From an uncultured Streptomyces sp. (GTDB lineage: Bacteria; Actinomycetota; Actinomycetes; Streptomycetales; Streptomycetaceae), in assembly GCF_947488945.1 (NCBI RefSeq), contig NZ_CANLBS010000001.1, positions 248,001 through 312,000 on the forward strand: 64,000 nt of DNA. The letters are read 5' to 3'. Below, piece by piece: positions 35,211-43,579 of this stretch; positions within the stretch are counted from its first letter, which is position 1, and each line of letters begins with the position of its first letter. A program made the position numbers and the translations under genes. The notes below the pieces were generated by a model. The model did not search any database. It was not told where the DNA came from and was given only the letters and a program-made list of their open reading frames with translations.

Positions 35211-35873
35211 ATGATTCGCGCTGTGGTGTTCGATGTCGGTGAGTGCCTGGTGGACGAAACCCGCGAGTACGGGACGTGGGCGGACTGGCTTCACGTGCCC
35301 CGCCACACCTTCGCCGCCATGTTCGGCGCCGTCATTGCTCAGGGCCGCGACTACCGGGACGTGTTTCAGGAGTTCCGGCCGGGCTTCGACCTCTACGCAG
35401 AGCGCGATGCGCGTGCTGACGCGGGTCAGCCCGAGCACTTCGGGGAGTCCGACCTGTACCCCGACGTCCGCGACTCCCTCAAGGCTCTGCGCGCCGACGG
35501 ACTGTGGCTGGGCATCGCGGGCAACCAGACCGTGCGCGCCGGCGGGATTCTGAGAAGCCTGTTCACCAACGACGTGGACCTCATCGGTACGTCGGACGAC
35601 TGGGGCGCGAGCAAGCCCGACCCACTCTTCTTCGAGCGCGTCGCCCAGGTCGTCCCGGCCGAGCCGGGCGAGATCCTCTACGTCGGCGACCGCATCGACA
35701 ACGACCTCCGCCCGGCCGTCGCCGCGGGCATGCACACCGCCCTCGTCCACCGTGGCCCGTGGGCCACTATTCAGTGGCACGACGAGGAGGCGAAGAGGCT
35801 CCCCACCTTCCGGGTGGAGAGCCTCCTCGAACTGTCGCCGCTGGTGGCGCGGTTCAACGGGCGAGAGCGCTGA
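35211..35873 (+). CDS. HAD-superfamily hydrolase
   Basis: 220 aa starting MIRAVVFDVGECLVDETREY. HAD motifs: I FDVGECL (nucleophile Asp8; the usual second Asp is Gly), II AGNQT, III SKPDPLFFERV, IV YVGDRIDNDLRPA. A helical cap lies at about 20-95. Loss of the +2 Asp occurs in some haloacid-dehalogenase/phosphatase subgroups, so the reaction is open. The start follows the window's native ATG; the longer frame crosses the tRNA. It ends 20 bp inside the 3' end of the converging regulator gene. Base composition and codon use look slightly less GC-rich than the core genes, in keeping with acquired DNA. Confidence 0.85.
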   Translation: MIRAVVFDVGECLVDETREYGTWADWLHVPRHTFAAMFGAVIAQGRDYRDVFQEFRPGFDLYAERDARADAGQPEHFGESDLYPDVRDSLKALRADGLWLGIAGNQTVRAGGILRSLFTNDVDLIGTSDDWGASKPDPLFFERVAQVVPAEPGEILYVGDRIDNDLRPAVAAGMHTALVHRGPWATIQWHDEEAKRLPTFRVESLLELSPLVARFNGRER

Positions 35874-37077
35874 CCGTGGTGCTCCAGCCGTAGAGGCGCT
35901 CGTCGAGGTCTCGCACGCACTGCTGATGCTGGTACGGGGCCAGGGCCCGGCGGACCTCCCGGACCCGGTCCATGCCCGTGGCGTACCAGGTGGCCCCCAA
36001 CTGGTCGAGAGCCTGGCAGGCATAGGCGGACGCCGCGTCCGGCTGCCCGGCGGCGGCCTCGACGGCGGCGAGGTCGCCGAGGATGACGGACCGCTGCTTG
36101 TCCTCAGAAGCGGGCAACTGCTCCAGGACTTGCTGGAGCGTGGCGCGCGCCTGTGGCAGGTGCCCGGCTTTCAACTGCGTGTTGCCTTTGAACGCGGAGA
36201 GCCGGACCGAACTGAACCAGTCGAGCCACGCCGGGGACTCGTGCTCGCTGCCCGCAGCCAGTACGTCCTCGCCGTGAGCGATCAGATTCAGGGCCGTCCG
36301 GGTGTTTCCGCAGCGGGTCTCGCACTCGGCTTCGACGGCGTCCAACCACGCGAGGAGCTCGGCCCCGGCCGGGCCGCGCCGGGCGTAGGTCCGAGCGGCC
36401 ACCATTCGCTCGTCGGCATCGTCGCGCCGGCCGACCCAGGCGGGGATGAACGCGGTGTGCGCGAGGATCGCCGCCCCCATCAGCGCATCGTCCGCCTCGC
36501 CCGCAGCCTGCAAGGCCCGCAACCAGGTCTGGGCCGCTCGGTCCGGCTCTCGCAGATCGAAGAACTCGATACGCCCGGCCAGCAGCCACGTCTCGGCGAG
36601 GGACTCGGCCACCGTGATACGGGTTTGCCCTGCGGTCTCGGGCAGCAGCGCGCATCCCAGGGTGGCATGCGCGACGGCCGCCGGGTGCAGAGTGGCCGGC
36701 GCGACGGACCAGTAAAGCCTACGGTGCGAGCGGGTCACAGCAGCAAAGTCGGCGGCGACGGAGGCTGGCTGCATCGCGGCGGCCGCCTGCGAGGGGACCG
36801 CGGCCAGGCCCACGGCCGCAACCGTTGCACCGACGAGGCGCCGCCGAACGGGGTCCATGCCTGCCGGCGGCGTGAACCCCAGCGCATCGAGATCCTGGCC
36901 GAGCACGCGGGTGAGAGCTTGCTGCATATCGGGGTGCGGCCACGGCGGAGCAGCGGCCTCCCAGCGGCGCACCTGGCGGACTCCGACGCCCAGCACGTCG
37001 GCGAGTGCCTGCTGGGAATGGTAGCCGGCCGCCAACCGGGCGGACTTCAAGCGGGTGTTGCTGAACGTCGGTGGCAC
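35854..37077 (-). CDS. XRE-type helix-turn-helix regulator with TPR-like C-terminal part
   Basis: 407 aa. The N-terminal XRE-like helix-turn-helix (RLKSARLAAGYHSQQALADV, then GVGVRQVRRWE, about 8-50) is followed by an Ala-rich hydrophobic segment (about 72-95) and a long helical repeat region typical of Streptomyces XRE/TPR regulators. GTG 37077 is chosen because AGGAGG lies 6 nt upstream; a longer in-frame extension has no such site. It diverges from three small genes across a 182-bp gap containing a palindrome, which it probably binds. Its 3' end overlaps the HAD gene by 20 bp. Confidence 0.85.
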   Translation of the reverse strand: MPPTFSNTRLKSARLAAGYHSQQALADVLGVGVRQVRRWEAAAPPWPHPDMQQALTRVLGQDLDALGFTPPAGMDPVRRRLVGATVAAVGLAAVPSQAAAAMQPASVAADFAAVTRSHRRLYWSVAPATLHPAAVAHATLGCALLPETAGQTRITVAESLAETWLLAGRIEFFDLREPDRAAQTWLRALQAAGEADDALMGAAILAHTAFIPAWVGRRDDADERMVAARTYARRGPAGAELLAWLDAVEAECETRCGNTRTALNLIAHGEDVLAAGSEHESPAWLDWFSSVRLSAFKGNTQLKAGHLPQARATLQQVLEQLPASEDKQRSVILGDLAAVEAAAGQPDAASAYACQALDQLGATWYATGMDRVREVRRALAPYQHQQCVRDLDERLYGWSTTVSALAR

Positions 37078-37165
37078 GCTGATCCTCCTGTGAGACTCAT
37101 CCCGCCCAGTGTCACGGCACACCCTCTCAGTAACCACACTTCACCCGAAGCGGCGGACGAAAGTC

Positions 37166-37185
37166 CTCTTTTGTGCGCACAAGAG
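37166..37185. promoter_or_regulatory. palindrome with core TTGTGCGCACAA between the XRE regulator and the small-gene operon
   Basis: The 12-bp core 37171-37182 is a perfect palindrome, flanked by CTC and GAG. A second weaker dyad CGTGC-CAT-GCACG lies near 37207. Both sit in the divergent region and suit autoregulation by the XRE protein. Confidence 0.55.
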
Positions 37186-37259
37186 TCCCCTGCAAGCCCT
37201 CGTTTTGCGTGCCATGCACGGCAATGCTCATTACTCGTCACCGAAACCGAGGAGCCGCG

Positions 37260-37607
37260 ATGCGTACACCGAACAGGACCGTTCCCGCCCCCGCCACATG
37301 GGCCGCGATCCGCGTTCCCCGGAGCGTCGGCCTGTCCGCCATCGGCATCCTTGGTGCTCGATCCGGCCCGGTCCTCGACCAAGACGGAGCCCTCCACTGG
37401 TTCATCAGCCCTGCGAACGTTCCCACCTGGGATGTCCCCGGCACCCGGCCGCTCGATGTCGTCGGGTACCTCGCACTGCCGCCGTCTTGCCGCGTGTCGG
37501 GTCCCGGCCCTCACTGGAGAGTCAGCCCCGGAGGCGGTGTCTGGACGACTGATGCCGCCGCACTCCAGGCCGCACTGGAAGACGCGGCCAACGCGCGGGC
37601 GATGTAG
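37260..37607 (+). CDS. small hypothetical protein (115 aa), first gene of accessory operon
   Basis: 115 aa, MRTPNRTVPAPATWAAIRVP onward. It has a strand-rich middle (GPVLDQDGALHWFISPANVP, WDVPGTRPLDVVGYLALPPS) and ends in a short helix DAAALQAALEDAANARAM. I recall similar small proteins in Streptomyces accessory regions, all of unknown role. GAGGAG lies 6 nt before the ATG. The next gene starts 5 nt after the stop, and the third overlaps the second. Confidence 0.75.
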   Translation: MRTPNRTVPAPATWAAIRVPRSVGLSAIGILGARSGPVLDQDGALHWFISPANVPTWDVPGTRPLDVVGYLALPPSCRVSGPGPHWRVSPGGGVWTTDAAALQAALEDAANARAM

Positions 37608-37612
37608 GCACG

Positions 37613-37789
37613 GTGAGCGCGCCGTACACCACCCCGGAGTGCCGCGTCGCCAAGACGCAGGACTGGCCCAAAGCGCACGCATACTGCCACGGACCGGGGA
37701 CCACCACCGTCTGCGGCACCGTGGCGATGCGGTGGAGATGCGCCTGCGACTGCCATACCAGCGCCCAGCCCGAGGAGGGCAACCGATGA
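37613..37789 (+). CDS. very small Cys-rich protein (58 aa)
   Basis: 58 aa with GTG start: SAPYTTPECRVAKTQDWP, then AYCHGPGTTTVCGTVAMRWR, then CACDCHTSAQ. Six Cys and several His, with the cluster CACDCH near residue 43-48, suggest binding of zinc or another metal. It starts 5 nt after the preceding stop and its TGA overlaps the ATG of the next gene, so the three are translationally coupled. It is too short for many gene finders. No family recognised. Confidence 0.65.
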   Translation: MSAPYTTPECRVAKTQDWPKAHAYCHGPGTTTVCGTVAMRWRCACDCHTSAQPEEGNR

Positions 37790-37926
37790 CCGAACGCCCC
37801 ACTCCTGCTCCCGAACGCTCGCCGACCCCTGCCGAGTGGCGCCGCCTCGCTGAGAAGGACCCCACATTGGCCAACCTGATCTGGCTTCAGGAGTCCCGGT
37901 CTCGGCGGTTGGGGCAGGGACGCTGA
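37786..37926 (+). CDS. very small protein (46 aa), third gene of accessory operon
   Basis: 46 aa: MTERPTPAPERSPTPAEWRR onward, ending LIWLQESRSRRLGQGR. A Pro-rich N-terminus is followed by one amphipathic, strongly basic helix. The ATG overlaps the previous stop (ATGA) and GAGGAGG lies upstream within that gene. It could be a nucleic-acid or protein partner of its neighbours; no function can be assigned. Confidence 0.65.
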   Translation: MTERPTPAPERSPTPAEWRRLAEKDPTLANLIWLQESRSRRLGQGR

Positions 37927-37994
37927 ACGCCCGCCGGCACCTGCTGGCCGTCGGCGGTCCGGGAGCGGACGGACCTCTCGCACTGCGCCGCTCT

Positions 37995-38014
37995 GTTCAT
38001 CACCTTGATGGTCA
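37995..38014. repeat. right copy of the imperfect att-like repeat
   Basis: GTTCATCACCTTGATGGTCA resembles 34940-34960 at the tRNA-His 3' end. It may be the displaced original tRNA flank. Confidence 0.4.
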
Positions 38015-38045
38015 GCCCCCGACCGGGAACCCGGCCGGGGGCTGA
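38012..38045 (+). terminator. terminator of the small-gene operon
   Basis: TCAGCCCCCGACCGG and CCGGCCGGGGGCTGA pair over 15 bp with one A-C mismatch and a GAAC loop, 86 bp after the last stop codon. Confidence 0.8.
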
Positions 38046-38124
38046 TCTGTTCGCGTCTCCGGCCGGAACCGGCTCGCACCGTGCGGAGGCCCGGTACGGA
38101 CGGACGGCGGCCCAGCGACTCCCC

Positions 38125-38496
38125 TCAGCGGCCGGGGCGACCGTGCCGGTCGGGCGGTGTGCCGAGGGCCGCGGGCCGGGGCCACCAGGGCAGGACGGCG
38201 GCGGGGGCCGGACCGGCGGGCTCGGCGGGCTCCTGGGCGGCCGTCTCGGGGGGCAGCCCGAGCAGCAGTCGGGCGGCGTCGGGGGCGCCCGGTGCCGCGA
38301 ACAGCGCGCAGCCGAGCCGGAGCCCCAGCCGGCCGGACGACGGTAGGGCTTCGCCGGGTTCGGCGGGCTCCTCCTCCGGCTGCGTGCGGGCCACCGGTGC
38401 GAGCCCGTCCTGCGGGGCGGACGTGTCGTGCGTGGCGTGCGGGGCGAACGTGTCGTGCGTGTCGTGCGGGACGAGTGTTTCGGCACGAGGGGTCAT
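38125..38496 (-). CDS. possible small Pro/Ala-rich protein
   Basis: 123 aa from ATG 38496: MTPRAETLVPHDTHDTFAPH onward, then an Ala/Pro/Glu-rich middle with a short conserved-looking LGLRLGCALFAAPGAPDAAR. A 9-residue repeat (THDTFAPHA/THDTSAPQD) is encoded by a 27-bp tandem repeat. It follows the amidohydrolase gene by 90 bp on the same strand. No homologue recognised; it may not be a real gene. Confidence 0.4.
   Translation of the reverse strand: MTPRAETLVPHDTHDTFAPHATHDTSAPQDGLAPVARTQPEEEPAEPGEALPSSGRLGLRLGCALFAAPGAPDAARLLLGLPPETAAQEPAEPAGPAPAAVLPWWPRPAALGTPPDRHGRPGR
38421..38474. repeat. 27-bp tandem repeat, two copies
   Basis: ACGTGTCGTGCGT begins copies at 38421 and 38448. The repeat lies near the N-terminal codons of the possible 38125-38496 gene. 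Confidence 0.7.
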
Positions 38497-38586
38497 GCAC
38501 CCAGCGTGCGAGCGGCCGCTGGAGGGCGGTTGGAGCCCCCGTCGAGGAACCCGCAACCCGGCACGGAACCCCCCGCGGGTCCGTGC

Positions 38587-39870
38587 TCAGCCCGCTCGCG
38601 GCAGGGGCGGGGGGTTCGGCTGCCGGGCCGCCGGGACGATCCGCACGAGGCGGTCCGCGCGTTCCGGGGGCGGGTCGGGGGGACCGGCCGCCGGGGGGAC
38701 CTCGATGCCGCGGGCGACCACCAGGCAGGGCGCTCGCAGCGCCTCCAGGTCCGTCAGCGGGTCACCGTCGACGGCTATCAGGTCGGCCCGCAGCCCGCGG
38801 GCCAGCCGCCCCGTCACCCCGCCGAGCCCGAGGGCGTCGGCGGCGCGCGAGGTGGCGGCGTGCAGGACCTCGGGCAGCGGCAGGCCGAGCCGGGCCAGGC
38901 CGATCAGCCCGTCCACGAACGCGGCGTGCGGCGCGCCGTCGGTGCCCGAGTCCGTGCCGGCGATCAGCCCGACGCCCGCGGCGTACAGCAGGGGCACGGC
39001 GGGCAGCGGCGCGGGGGACCGGCCGTCCCAGCGTTCGGTGAGGCGGCGGCTGACCGTGGGACAGACGTGGATCCCCTCGGCGGCGATGAGCCCGACGAGC
39101 GGCAGGTCCGGTTCCACCGTCCCGTCCGGGGAGACGAAACTGCAGTGTTCGATGGTGTGGACACCGGCCCGGACCGCCTGCGCGATGCCGGTGGTCCCGT
39201 GTGCGTGGGCGGCGACCCGCAGGCCGTGCCGGGCGGCCTCCGTCACCACGGCCCGCAGCTCGGCGTCGGTGAACTGTTCCTTCCCGAGGGCCGACCGGTC
39301 CGTGAGGGCCCCGCCGGTGACCATGATCTTGACGAGGTCCACCCCCCGCCGTGCCTGGTCCCGCACCGCGGCGCGCAGTTCCTCCTCGCCCTCGCAGGCG
39401 CCGCCCATGAACCAGCAGTGGCCGTCCGGCACGGTGAGCGGCGGTCCGGACACCACCAGCGAGGGCCCGGTGGCCTCGCCCGCCGCCACGGCGTCCCGGA
39501 CCGTCAGCGCCAGTCCGCCGGGGGCGCCGAGGTCCCTGGCGGTGGTGACCCCGGTGCGCACCAGGGCGGTCGCGTTGCGGAACATCAGGGCGAGGATCCC
39601 GTCCTCGTGCTCCGCCCGCATGCGCTCCATCGCCCCGGGCTCCCCGTCCAGGGCGAGGTGGACGTGCGCGTCCACGAGACCGGGCAGCAGTGTCCGCGGC
39701 CCGAGCGGGACCCGGTCGCAGCCGGCCCGCAGCGACGCCGGGAGGTCGCGGTCCGGTCCGGCCCAGACGATCGCACCGCCCTCCACCAGTACCCCCGCGT
39801 CCCGCACGGGCGCGCCGGGGGCGTCCGGGCCGCCGGTGATCATCCGGTCCGCCGTGTAGTAGGTCCTCAC
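38587..39870 (-). CDS. amidohydrolase-superfamily protein (imidazolonepropionase/prolidase-like)
   Basis: 427 aa. Metal-site motifs are complete: PGLVDAHVHLALD (HxH), DLVKIMVTGGA (Lys), VAAHAHG (His), TIEHCSF (His) and IAGTDSGTDGAPH (Asp). The C-terminal part returns to the small beta-sandwich domain (LRADLIAVDGDPL). It is cytoplasmic, with no signal peptide. It hydrolyses a C-N bond in a ring or peptide-like substrate that cannot be named. The GTG start has only a weak site (TACAGG). It lies 83 bp downstream of the ketoreductase gene, so it may mark the left edge of the biosynthetic cluster. Confidence 0.83.
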   Translation of the reverse strand: MRTYYTADRMITGGPDAPGAPVRDAGVLVEGGAIVWAGPDRDLPASLRAGCDRVPLGPRTLLPGLVDAHVHLALDGEPGAMERMRAEHEDGILALMFRNATALVRTGVTTARDLGAPGGLALTVRDAVAAGEATGPSLVVSGPPLTVPDGHCWFMGGACEGEEELRAAVRDQARRGVDLVKIMVTGGALTDRSALGKEQFTDAELRAVVTEAARHGLRVAAHAHGTTGIAQAVRAGVHTIEHCSFVSPDGTVEPDLPLVGLIAAEGIHVCPTVSRRLTERWDGRSPAPLPAVPLLYAAGVGLIAGTDSGTDGAPHAAFVDGLIGLARLGLPLPEVLHAATSRAADALGLGGVTGRLARGLRADLIAVDGDPLTDLEALRAPCLVVARGIEVPPAAGPPDPPPERADRLVRIVPAARQPNPPPLPRAG

Positions 39871-39953
39871 CCTGTACCCGTCCGTCGTGTCCGTCCGGGC
39901 CGCTCGCCGCGCCGCCCGGCACCCGGACGACGCGGCGGCCCGGTGCCGATTGA

Positions 39954-40751
39954 TCAGTAGTTGCCGAGTCCGCCGCAGACGTTGAGCGCCTGCGCGGTGA
40001 TGGACGCGGCGACGTCCCCGGAGAGGTAGCCGACCAGTCCGGCGACCTCCTGGGGCGTCGAGTAGCGGCCGAGCGGGATCTTCCCCTGGAAGCGCTCCAG
40101 GACGTCCTCCTCGGTGGTCCCCCAGTGGTCGGCGTAGCCCTGCCGGACCCGGACCGCCATCGGCGTCTCGACGTAGCCCGGGCAGACGGCGTTGACGGTG
40201 ATCCCGGACTTCGCCAGTTCCTGGCCGAGTGCCTTGGTGAAGCCGATGACCCCGTGCTTGGACGCGGAGTACGGCGCCGCCAGCATCACGCCCTGCTTGC
40301 CGCCGGTGGAGGCGATGGAGATGATGCGTCCCGAGTCCAGTCCGGTCATCCCGCCGGCCGAGAGGACCTCACGGGTGACCCGGAAGACGGCGTTGAGATT
40401 GGTCTCGATGACGTCCTCCCAGAGCGCGTCGGGGATCTCGGCGGTGACGCCGCCGCCGCCCCGGCCCGCGTTGTTGACGAGCACCCGGACGGGGCCGTAC
40501 CGGGCGACGGCGGCGGCGACCAGCGTCTTGACGTCCTCCTTCGACGTGACGTCGGCGGCGGTGCCGTCCACTTCGAGCCCCTCGCCGCGGAGCTTGTCGA
40601 CGACCGCGGCGACGGTGCCCGCGTCCCGGCCGCACAGGAAGACGGCGTGGCCCTGCGCGGCGAGCTGCTCGACCACGGCGAGGCCGATGCCGCTGGTGCC
40701 GCCGGTCACGAGCGCGGCGGGCCGCTCGCCGGTGTTCTCGGTTGTGGTCAT
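39954..40751 (-). CDS. ActIII-like polyketide ketoreductase
   Basis: 265 aa SDR. Motifs: VTGGTSGIGLAVVEQLAAQG (NADPH), NNAGRGGGG, IASTGGKQGV (catalytic Ser), PYSASKHGVIGFTKALG (Tyr and Lys), VCPGYVETPMA, and the C-terminal AQALNVCGGLGNY, which is identical in my memory to the end of ActIII. The PGG-type substrate-groove motif of type II PKS C-9 ketoreductases appears as RGGGG. It reduces the C-9 ketone of the nascent poly-beta-ketone chain. TGAGGAGG precedes the ATG. It lies 46 bp after the hydroxylase gene in a leftward operon beginning at 44500. Confidence 0.92.
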   Translation of the reverse strand: MTTTENTGERPAALVTGGTSGIGLAVVEQLAAQGHAVFLCGRDAGTVAAVVDKLRGEGLEVDGTAADVTSKEDVKTLVAAAVARYGPVRVLVNNAGRGGGGVTAEIPDALWEDVIETNLNAVFRVTREVLSAGGMTGLDSGRIISIASTGGKQGVMLAAPYSASKHGVIGFTKALGQELAKSGITVNAVCPGYVETPMAVRVRQGYADHWGTTEEDVLERFQGKIPLGRYSTPQEVAGLVGYLSGDVAASITAQALNVCGGLGNY

Positions 40752-40797
40752 GGTGGTTCCTCCTCAGGTGTCGGGGGGGCCGGTCGCGCCCAGGGGG

Positions 40798-42558
40798 TCA
40801 GGCGGCGGGGCGGTGGAGCACGGTGCGCAGCGCCCGGTCGATCTCCGACCGGGCGTCCTGCGGCGCCTCCGGGGAGCGCCAGGCGATGAAGCGGTCGGGG
40901 CGGACCAGGACCGCGCCCCGGTCGCCGACGCCGTAGGCGGCGGTGAACGCCCCGTCCCGGTCGGCGGGTCCGTCGGGGGACCCGACCGCGTGGCTGGTCA
41001 GGGTGACGCCGAGCGCCGCGGCGGCGTCGGCCGCGCCCTCCGCCCAGTCGGCGCCCTTGGCCCCGGTGAGCAGGGTGAAGCCGTGGCCCAGGAGCGCGGT
41101 GGTGGAGGTGTCCGTGCCGTCGGGGCGGACGAGCGGGAGGTACGGGGCGTGCGATCCGGGCCTGCCGGTGGGGGCGGCGGGGTTCTCGAACAGCTCCCCG
41201 TCGTCGTCCGGTTCGCGGACGATCGCCCCGTCCGGCACCCGGTAGCCGAAGGCGATGACCGGGGGCGGCAGGGGGGCGGCGAGTTGGTCGTCGGCGAGTT
41301 CCGGCGAGATGCGGTCGACCAGGTTGGCGAACTGCTGCTCGACGAGCGACTCGGCGTAGGGGCGGCGTTCGGCGTCGTGACTGTCCAGCAGCGCGTCGCC
41401 GGCCGTGCCGCGCACGACGGCGGCGAGTTTCCAGCCGAGGTAGAGGCCGTCGAGGTAGGCGGTGTTGCCGCCCATGCCGCCGGTGGGCGGCATCACGTGC
41501 GCGGCGTCGCCGACCAGCAGGACGCGGCCGGCCCGGAACCGTTCGGCGACCCCGCAGGCGATGTCGGTCTCTCCGGTCTCCTCTATCTCCAGCGGGATTC
41601 CGGAGATGCCGAGGTCCTGTTCGACCTGCTTCTCGAGAGTCGCCCGGTCCTTCCACCAGCCTTCGGGCAGTTCGGGCGTCAGGTTGCGGAAGTAGCCGTA
41701 GAGGCCGGGGATCTCGGTGTTGAACAGGACGGACCGGCCGATGTGCAGGGCGGTGAACCTCCGTGCGTCCGCCGCTCCTTCGGTGTGCGCCAGCGGTCCG
41801 GTGAGGTCGGCGCGGAACAGCACCCTGAGCACGGTGCCGACGACGCCCCGCCCCCGGGTCGGCACGGACAGCGCCTCGCGTACGGCGCTGCGCCAGCCGT
41901 CGGCGGCGACGAGGTAGCGGGCCCGTACGGTGCGCCGTTCGCCGGTGGCGGTGTTCTCGGTCAGCGCGGTGACGCCGTCGTCGTCCTGGGTGAAGGAGAC
42001 CAGCCGGGTCGAGAAGCGCAGCCGGGCGCCCAGTTCGGCCGCCCGGTCCGCGAGGACGGCCTCGACGCCGGACTGGCTGGCGGTTCCCCAGTCCTGCGGC
42101 GAGACGTGCCGCATGGACAGCTCCCTGCCGCTCATCAGGGTGCGCAGCACGGGGCCGGCCAGCGTCTTGGCGACGACCATGTGGAAGTCGGAGCGGAAGG
42201 CGCGGCTGCGGTCGCGGACCGCCTGCGCGGCCCCGGCGATCTCCAGCGCCTCCATGGTGTGGGGGTACTGGCCGGTGGCCTTCACCGCCTGCGAGGTGCT
42301 GGGGTGGCGCTCGACGACCAGCGGGGCGACACCGTTCAGGGCGAGGAAGACCGCGGTGCTGAGCCCGCCGGGGCCTGCGCCCACCACCAGGACGTCGGTC
42401 TGCTCGGCCTGGCCGGGAGCCTGGCCGGCGGCCTCCTCGGCGGCGTTCCCGGGCGCTGCTCTTCCGGTCTCGGCGTTCCCGGTCTCGGCGTTCCCGGTGG
42501 CCGCAGGACCGGCGGCGACCGGTGCCGGGCCGTGGTTCCGGGGTGTGTTGTCAACCAT
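40798..42558 (-). CDS. FAD-dependent aromatic polyketide hydroxylase
   Basis: 586 aa group-A flavoprotein monooxygenase. After an unusual Ala/Gly/Asn-rich 50-residue leader come the FAD fold [19 protein letters not shown] (about 58-76), the DG motif [14 protein letters not shown] (about 220), the GD motif [20 protein letters not shown] (about 345-365) and the thioredoxin-like C-terminal domain of the PgaE/RdmE/TcmG subfamily. Such enzymes hydroxylate tetracyclic or angucyclic polyketides with NADPH and O2. The start follows AGGGCGGAAC. It is third in the operon: oxidoreductase, oxidoreductase, hydroxylase, ketoreductase. Confidence 0.9.
   Translation of the reverse strand: MVDNTPRNHGPAPVAAGPAATGNAETGNAETGRAAPGNAAEEAAGQAPGQAEQTDVLVVGAGPGGLSTAVFLALNGVAPLVVERHPSTSQAVKATGQYPHTMEALEIAGAAQAVRDRSRAFRSDFHMVVAKTLAGPVLRTLMSGRELSMRHVSPQDWGTASQSGVEAVLADRAAELGARLRFSTRLVSFTQDDDGVTALTENTATGERRTVRARYLVAADGWRSAVREALSVPTRGRGVVGTVLRVLFRADLTGPLAHTEGAADARRFTALHIGRSVLFNTEIPGLYGYFRNLTPELPEGWWKDRATLEKQVEQDLGISGIPLEIEETGETDIACGVAERFRAGRVLLVGDAAHVMPPTGGMGGNTAYLDGLYLGWKLAAVVRGTAGDALLDSHDAERRPYAESLVEQQFANLVDRISPELADDQLAAPLPPPVIAFGYRVPDGAIVREPDDDGELFENPAAPTGRPGSHAPYLPLVRPDGTDTSTTALLGHGFTLLTGAKGADWAEGAADAAAALGVTLTSHAVGSPDGPADRDGAFTAAYGVGDRGAVLVRPDRFIAWRSPEAPQDARSEIDRALRTVLHRPAA
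42466..42495. repeat. 15-bp tandem repeat in the hydroxylase leader
   Basis: GGTCTCGGCGTTCCC occurs twice back to back, encoding the repeated TGNAE of the N-terminal leader of the hydroxylase. Confidence 0.85.
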
Positions 42559-42569
42559 GTTCCGCCCTC

Positions 42570-43547
42570 TCAGGGTATGAGCACGACCCGGCCGAGCTGG
42601 GTGCGGGCCTCGATGACGCGGTGGGCCTCGGCGGCCCGGTCCAGGGGCAGCCGTGTGTGCACGGCGACCTTCAGTTCGCCCGTGCCGACGAGCCGGGTGA
42701 GCTCGCGCCTGGCCTCGGCCGCGCGGTCGGGCGCGGCGGCGTTCCAAGCGTCGAAGGAGGTGCCGACGACGGACTTGAGGCCGAGCAGGTCGAGCATGGA
42801 GACCTGGGCCACCTTGGCGCCGGCGTCCGCGAACCCGTAGTAGACGAGCCGTCCCAGGGGCTTGAGCAGGCGGATTCCCTCCTGGAAGACGGCGCCTTCG
42901 ACGCTGTCGAGGACGACGTCCACACCGCGGCCCTCGGTGATCTCCCGGACCCGGTCGCCCCAGTCGGGGCGGCGGTAGTCGACGGCGTGGTGGGCGCCGT
43001 GGGCGAGGACGAAGTCGGCCTTGTCCGGCGATCCCACGGTGCCGATGACGAGTCCGGCCCCGCGCAGCCGGGCCAGTTGGGTGACCAGGTGCCCGATGGC
43101 GCCGGCCGCCGCGTGCACGAGGACGGTGTCGCCGGGGGCGACCCGGCCGACGTCGAGCACGCTCCAGGCCACCTGGGCCGTCGAGGCGAGGGCGGTGGCG
43201 GTGGCCGGGTCGATGCCGTCGGGCACCTCCAGGGCGCGGGTGGCGTCGACAGTCACGTGGTCGGCGTAGGCGGCGGGCACTCCGTACGCGGCGATCCGGG
43301 TGCCGACGGCGGGGCCGTCGACGCCGGGGCCGAGTGCCTCGACCCGGCCGACCACGTCGCCCGCCGGTCGGCCCGGCAGCGGGGAGGGGAACGGGGCTGC
43401 GTCGGCGCGGAGTTGGGTCTCGATGAAGTTGACGCCGATGGCCTCGGTGCGGACCAGGAGCTGTCCGGGGCCGGGTTCGGGCAGCGGCGCCTCTCCGACC
43501 CGCAGGACGTCGGGGCCGCCGTGCTGGTGGTAACTGACCAGTCGCAT
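42570..43547 (-). CDS. MDR-family quinone oxidoreductase/enoyl reductase
   Basis: 325 aa. N-terminal [20 protein letters not shown] and [11 protein letters not shown] are typical of NADPH:quinone oxidoreductases. The Rossmann motif is [20 protein letters not shown] (about 140-160). It has no zinc ligands. In pyranonaphthoquinone clusters MDR proteins of this kind act as enoyl reductases (ActVI-ORF2), so a C-C double bond reduction is plausible. The ATG follows GAGGAAA. It starts 32 bp after the stop of the other reductase and ends 11 bp before the hydroxylase start. Confidence 0.87.
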   Translation of the reverse strand: MRLVSYHQHGGPDVLRVGEAPLPEPGPGQLLVRTEAIGVNFIETQLRADAAPFPSPLPGRPAGDVVGRVEALGPGVDGPAVGTRIAAYGVPAAYADHVTVDATRALEVPDGIDPATATALASTAQVAWSVLDVGRVAPGDTVLVHAAAGAIGHLVTQLARLRGAGLVIGTVGSPDKADFVLAHGAHHAVDYRRPDWGDRVREITEGRGVDVVLDSVEGAVFQEGIRLLKPLGRLVYYGFADAGAKVAQVSMLDLLGLKSVVGTSFDAWNAAAPDRAAEARRELTRLVGTGELKVAVHTRLPLDRAAEAHRVIEARTQLGRVVLIP

Positions 43548-43579
43548 GGATTTCCTCGTGTGGACGGTGACGCGTGGGG

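Noticed and set aside
34940..38014. Active integrative element at tRNA-His
   Set aside because: No integrase, excisionase, replication or transfer genes lie between the repeats, and the repeats are imperfect; only a decayed insertion is plausible.
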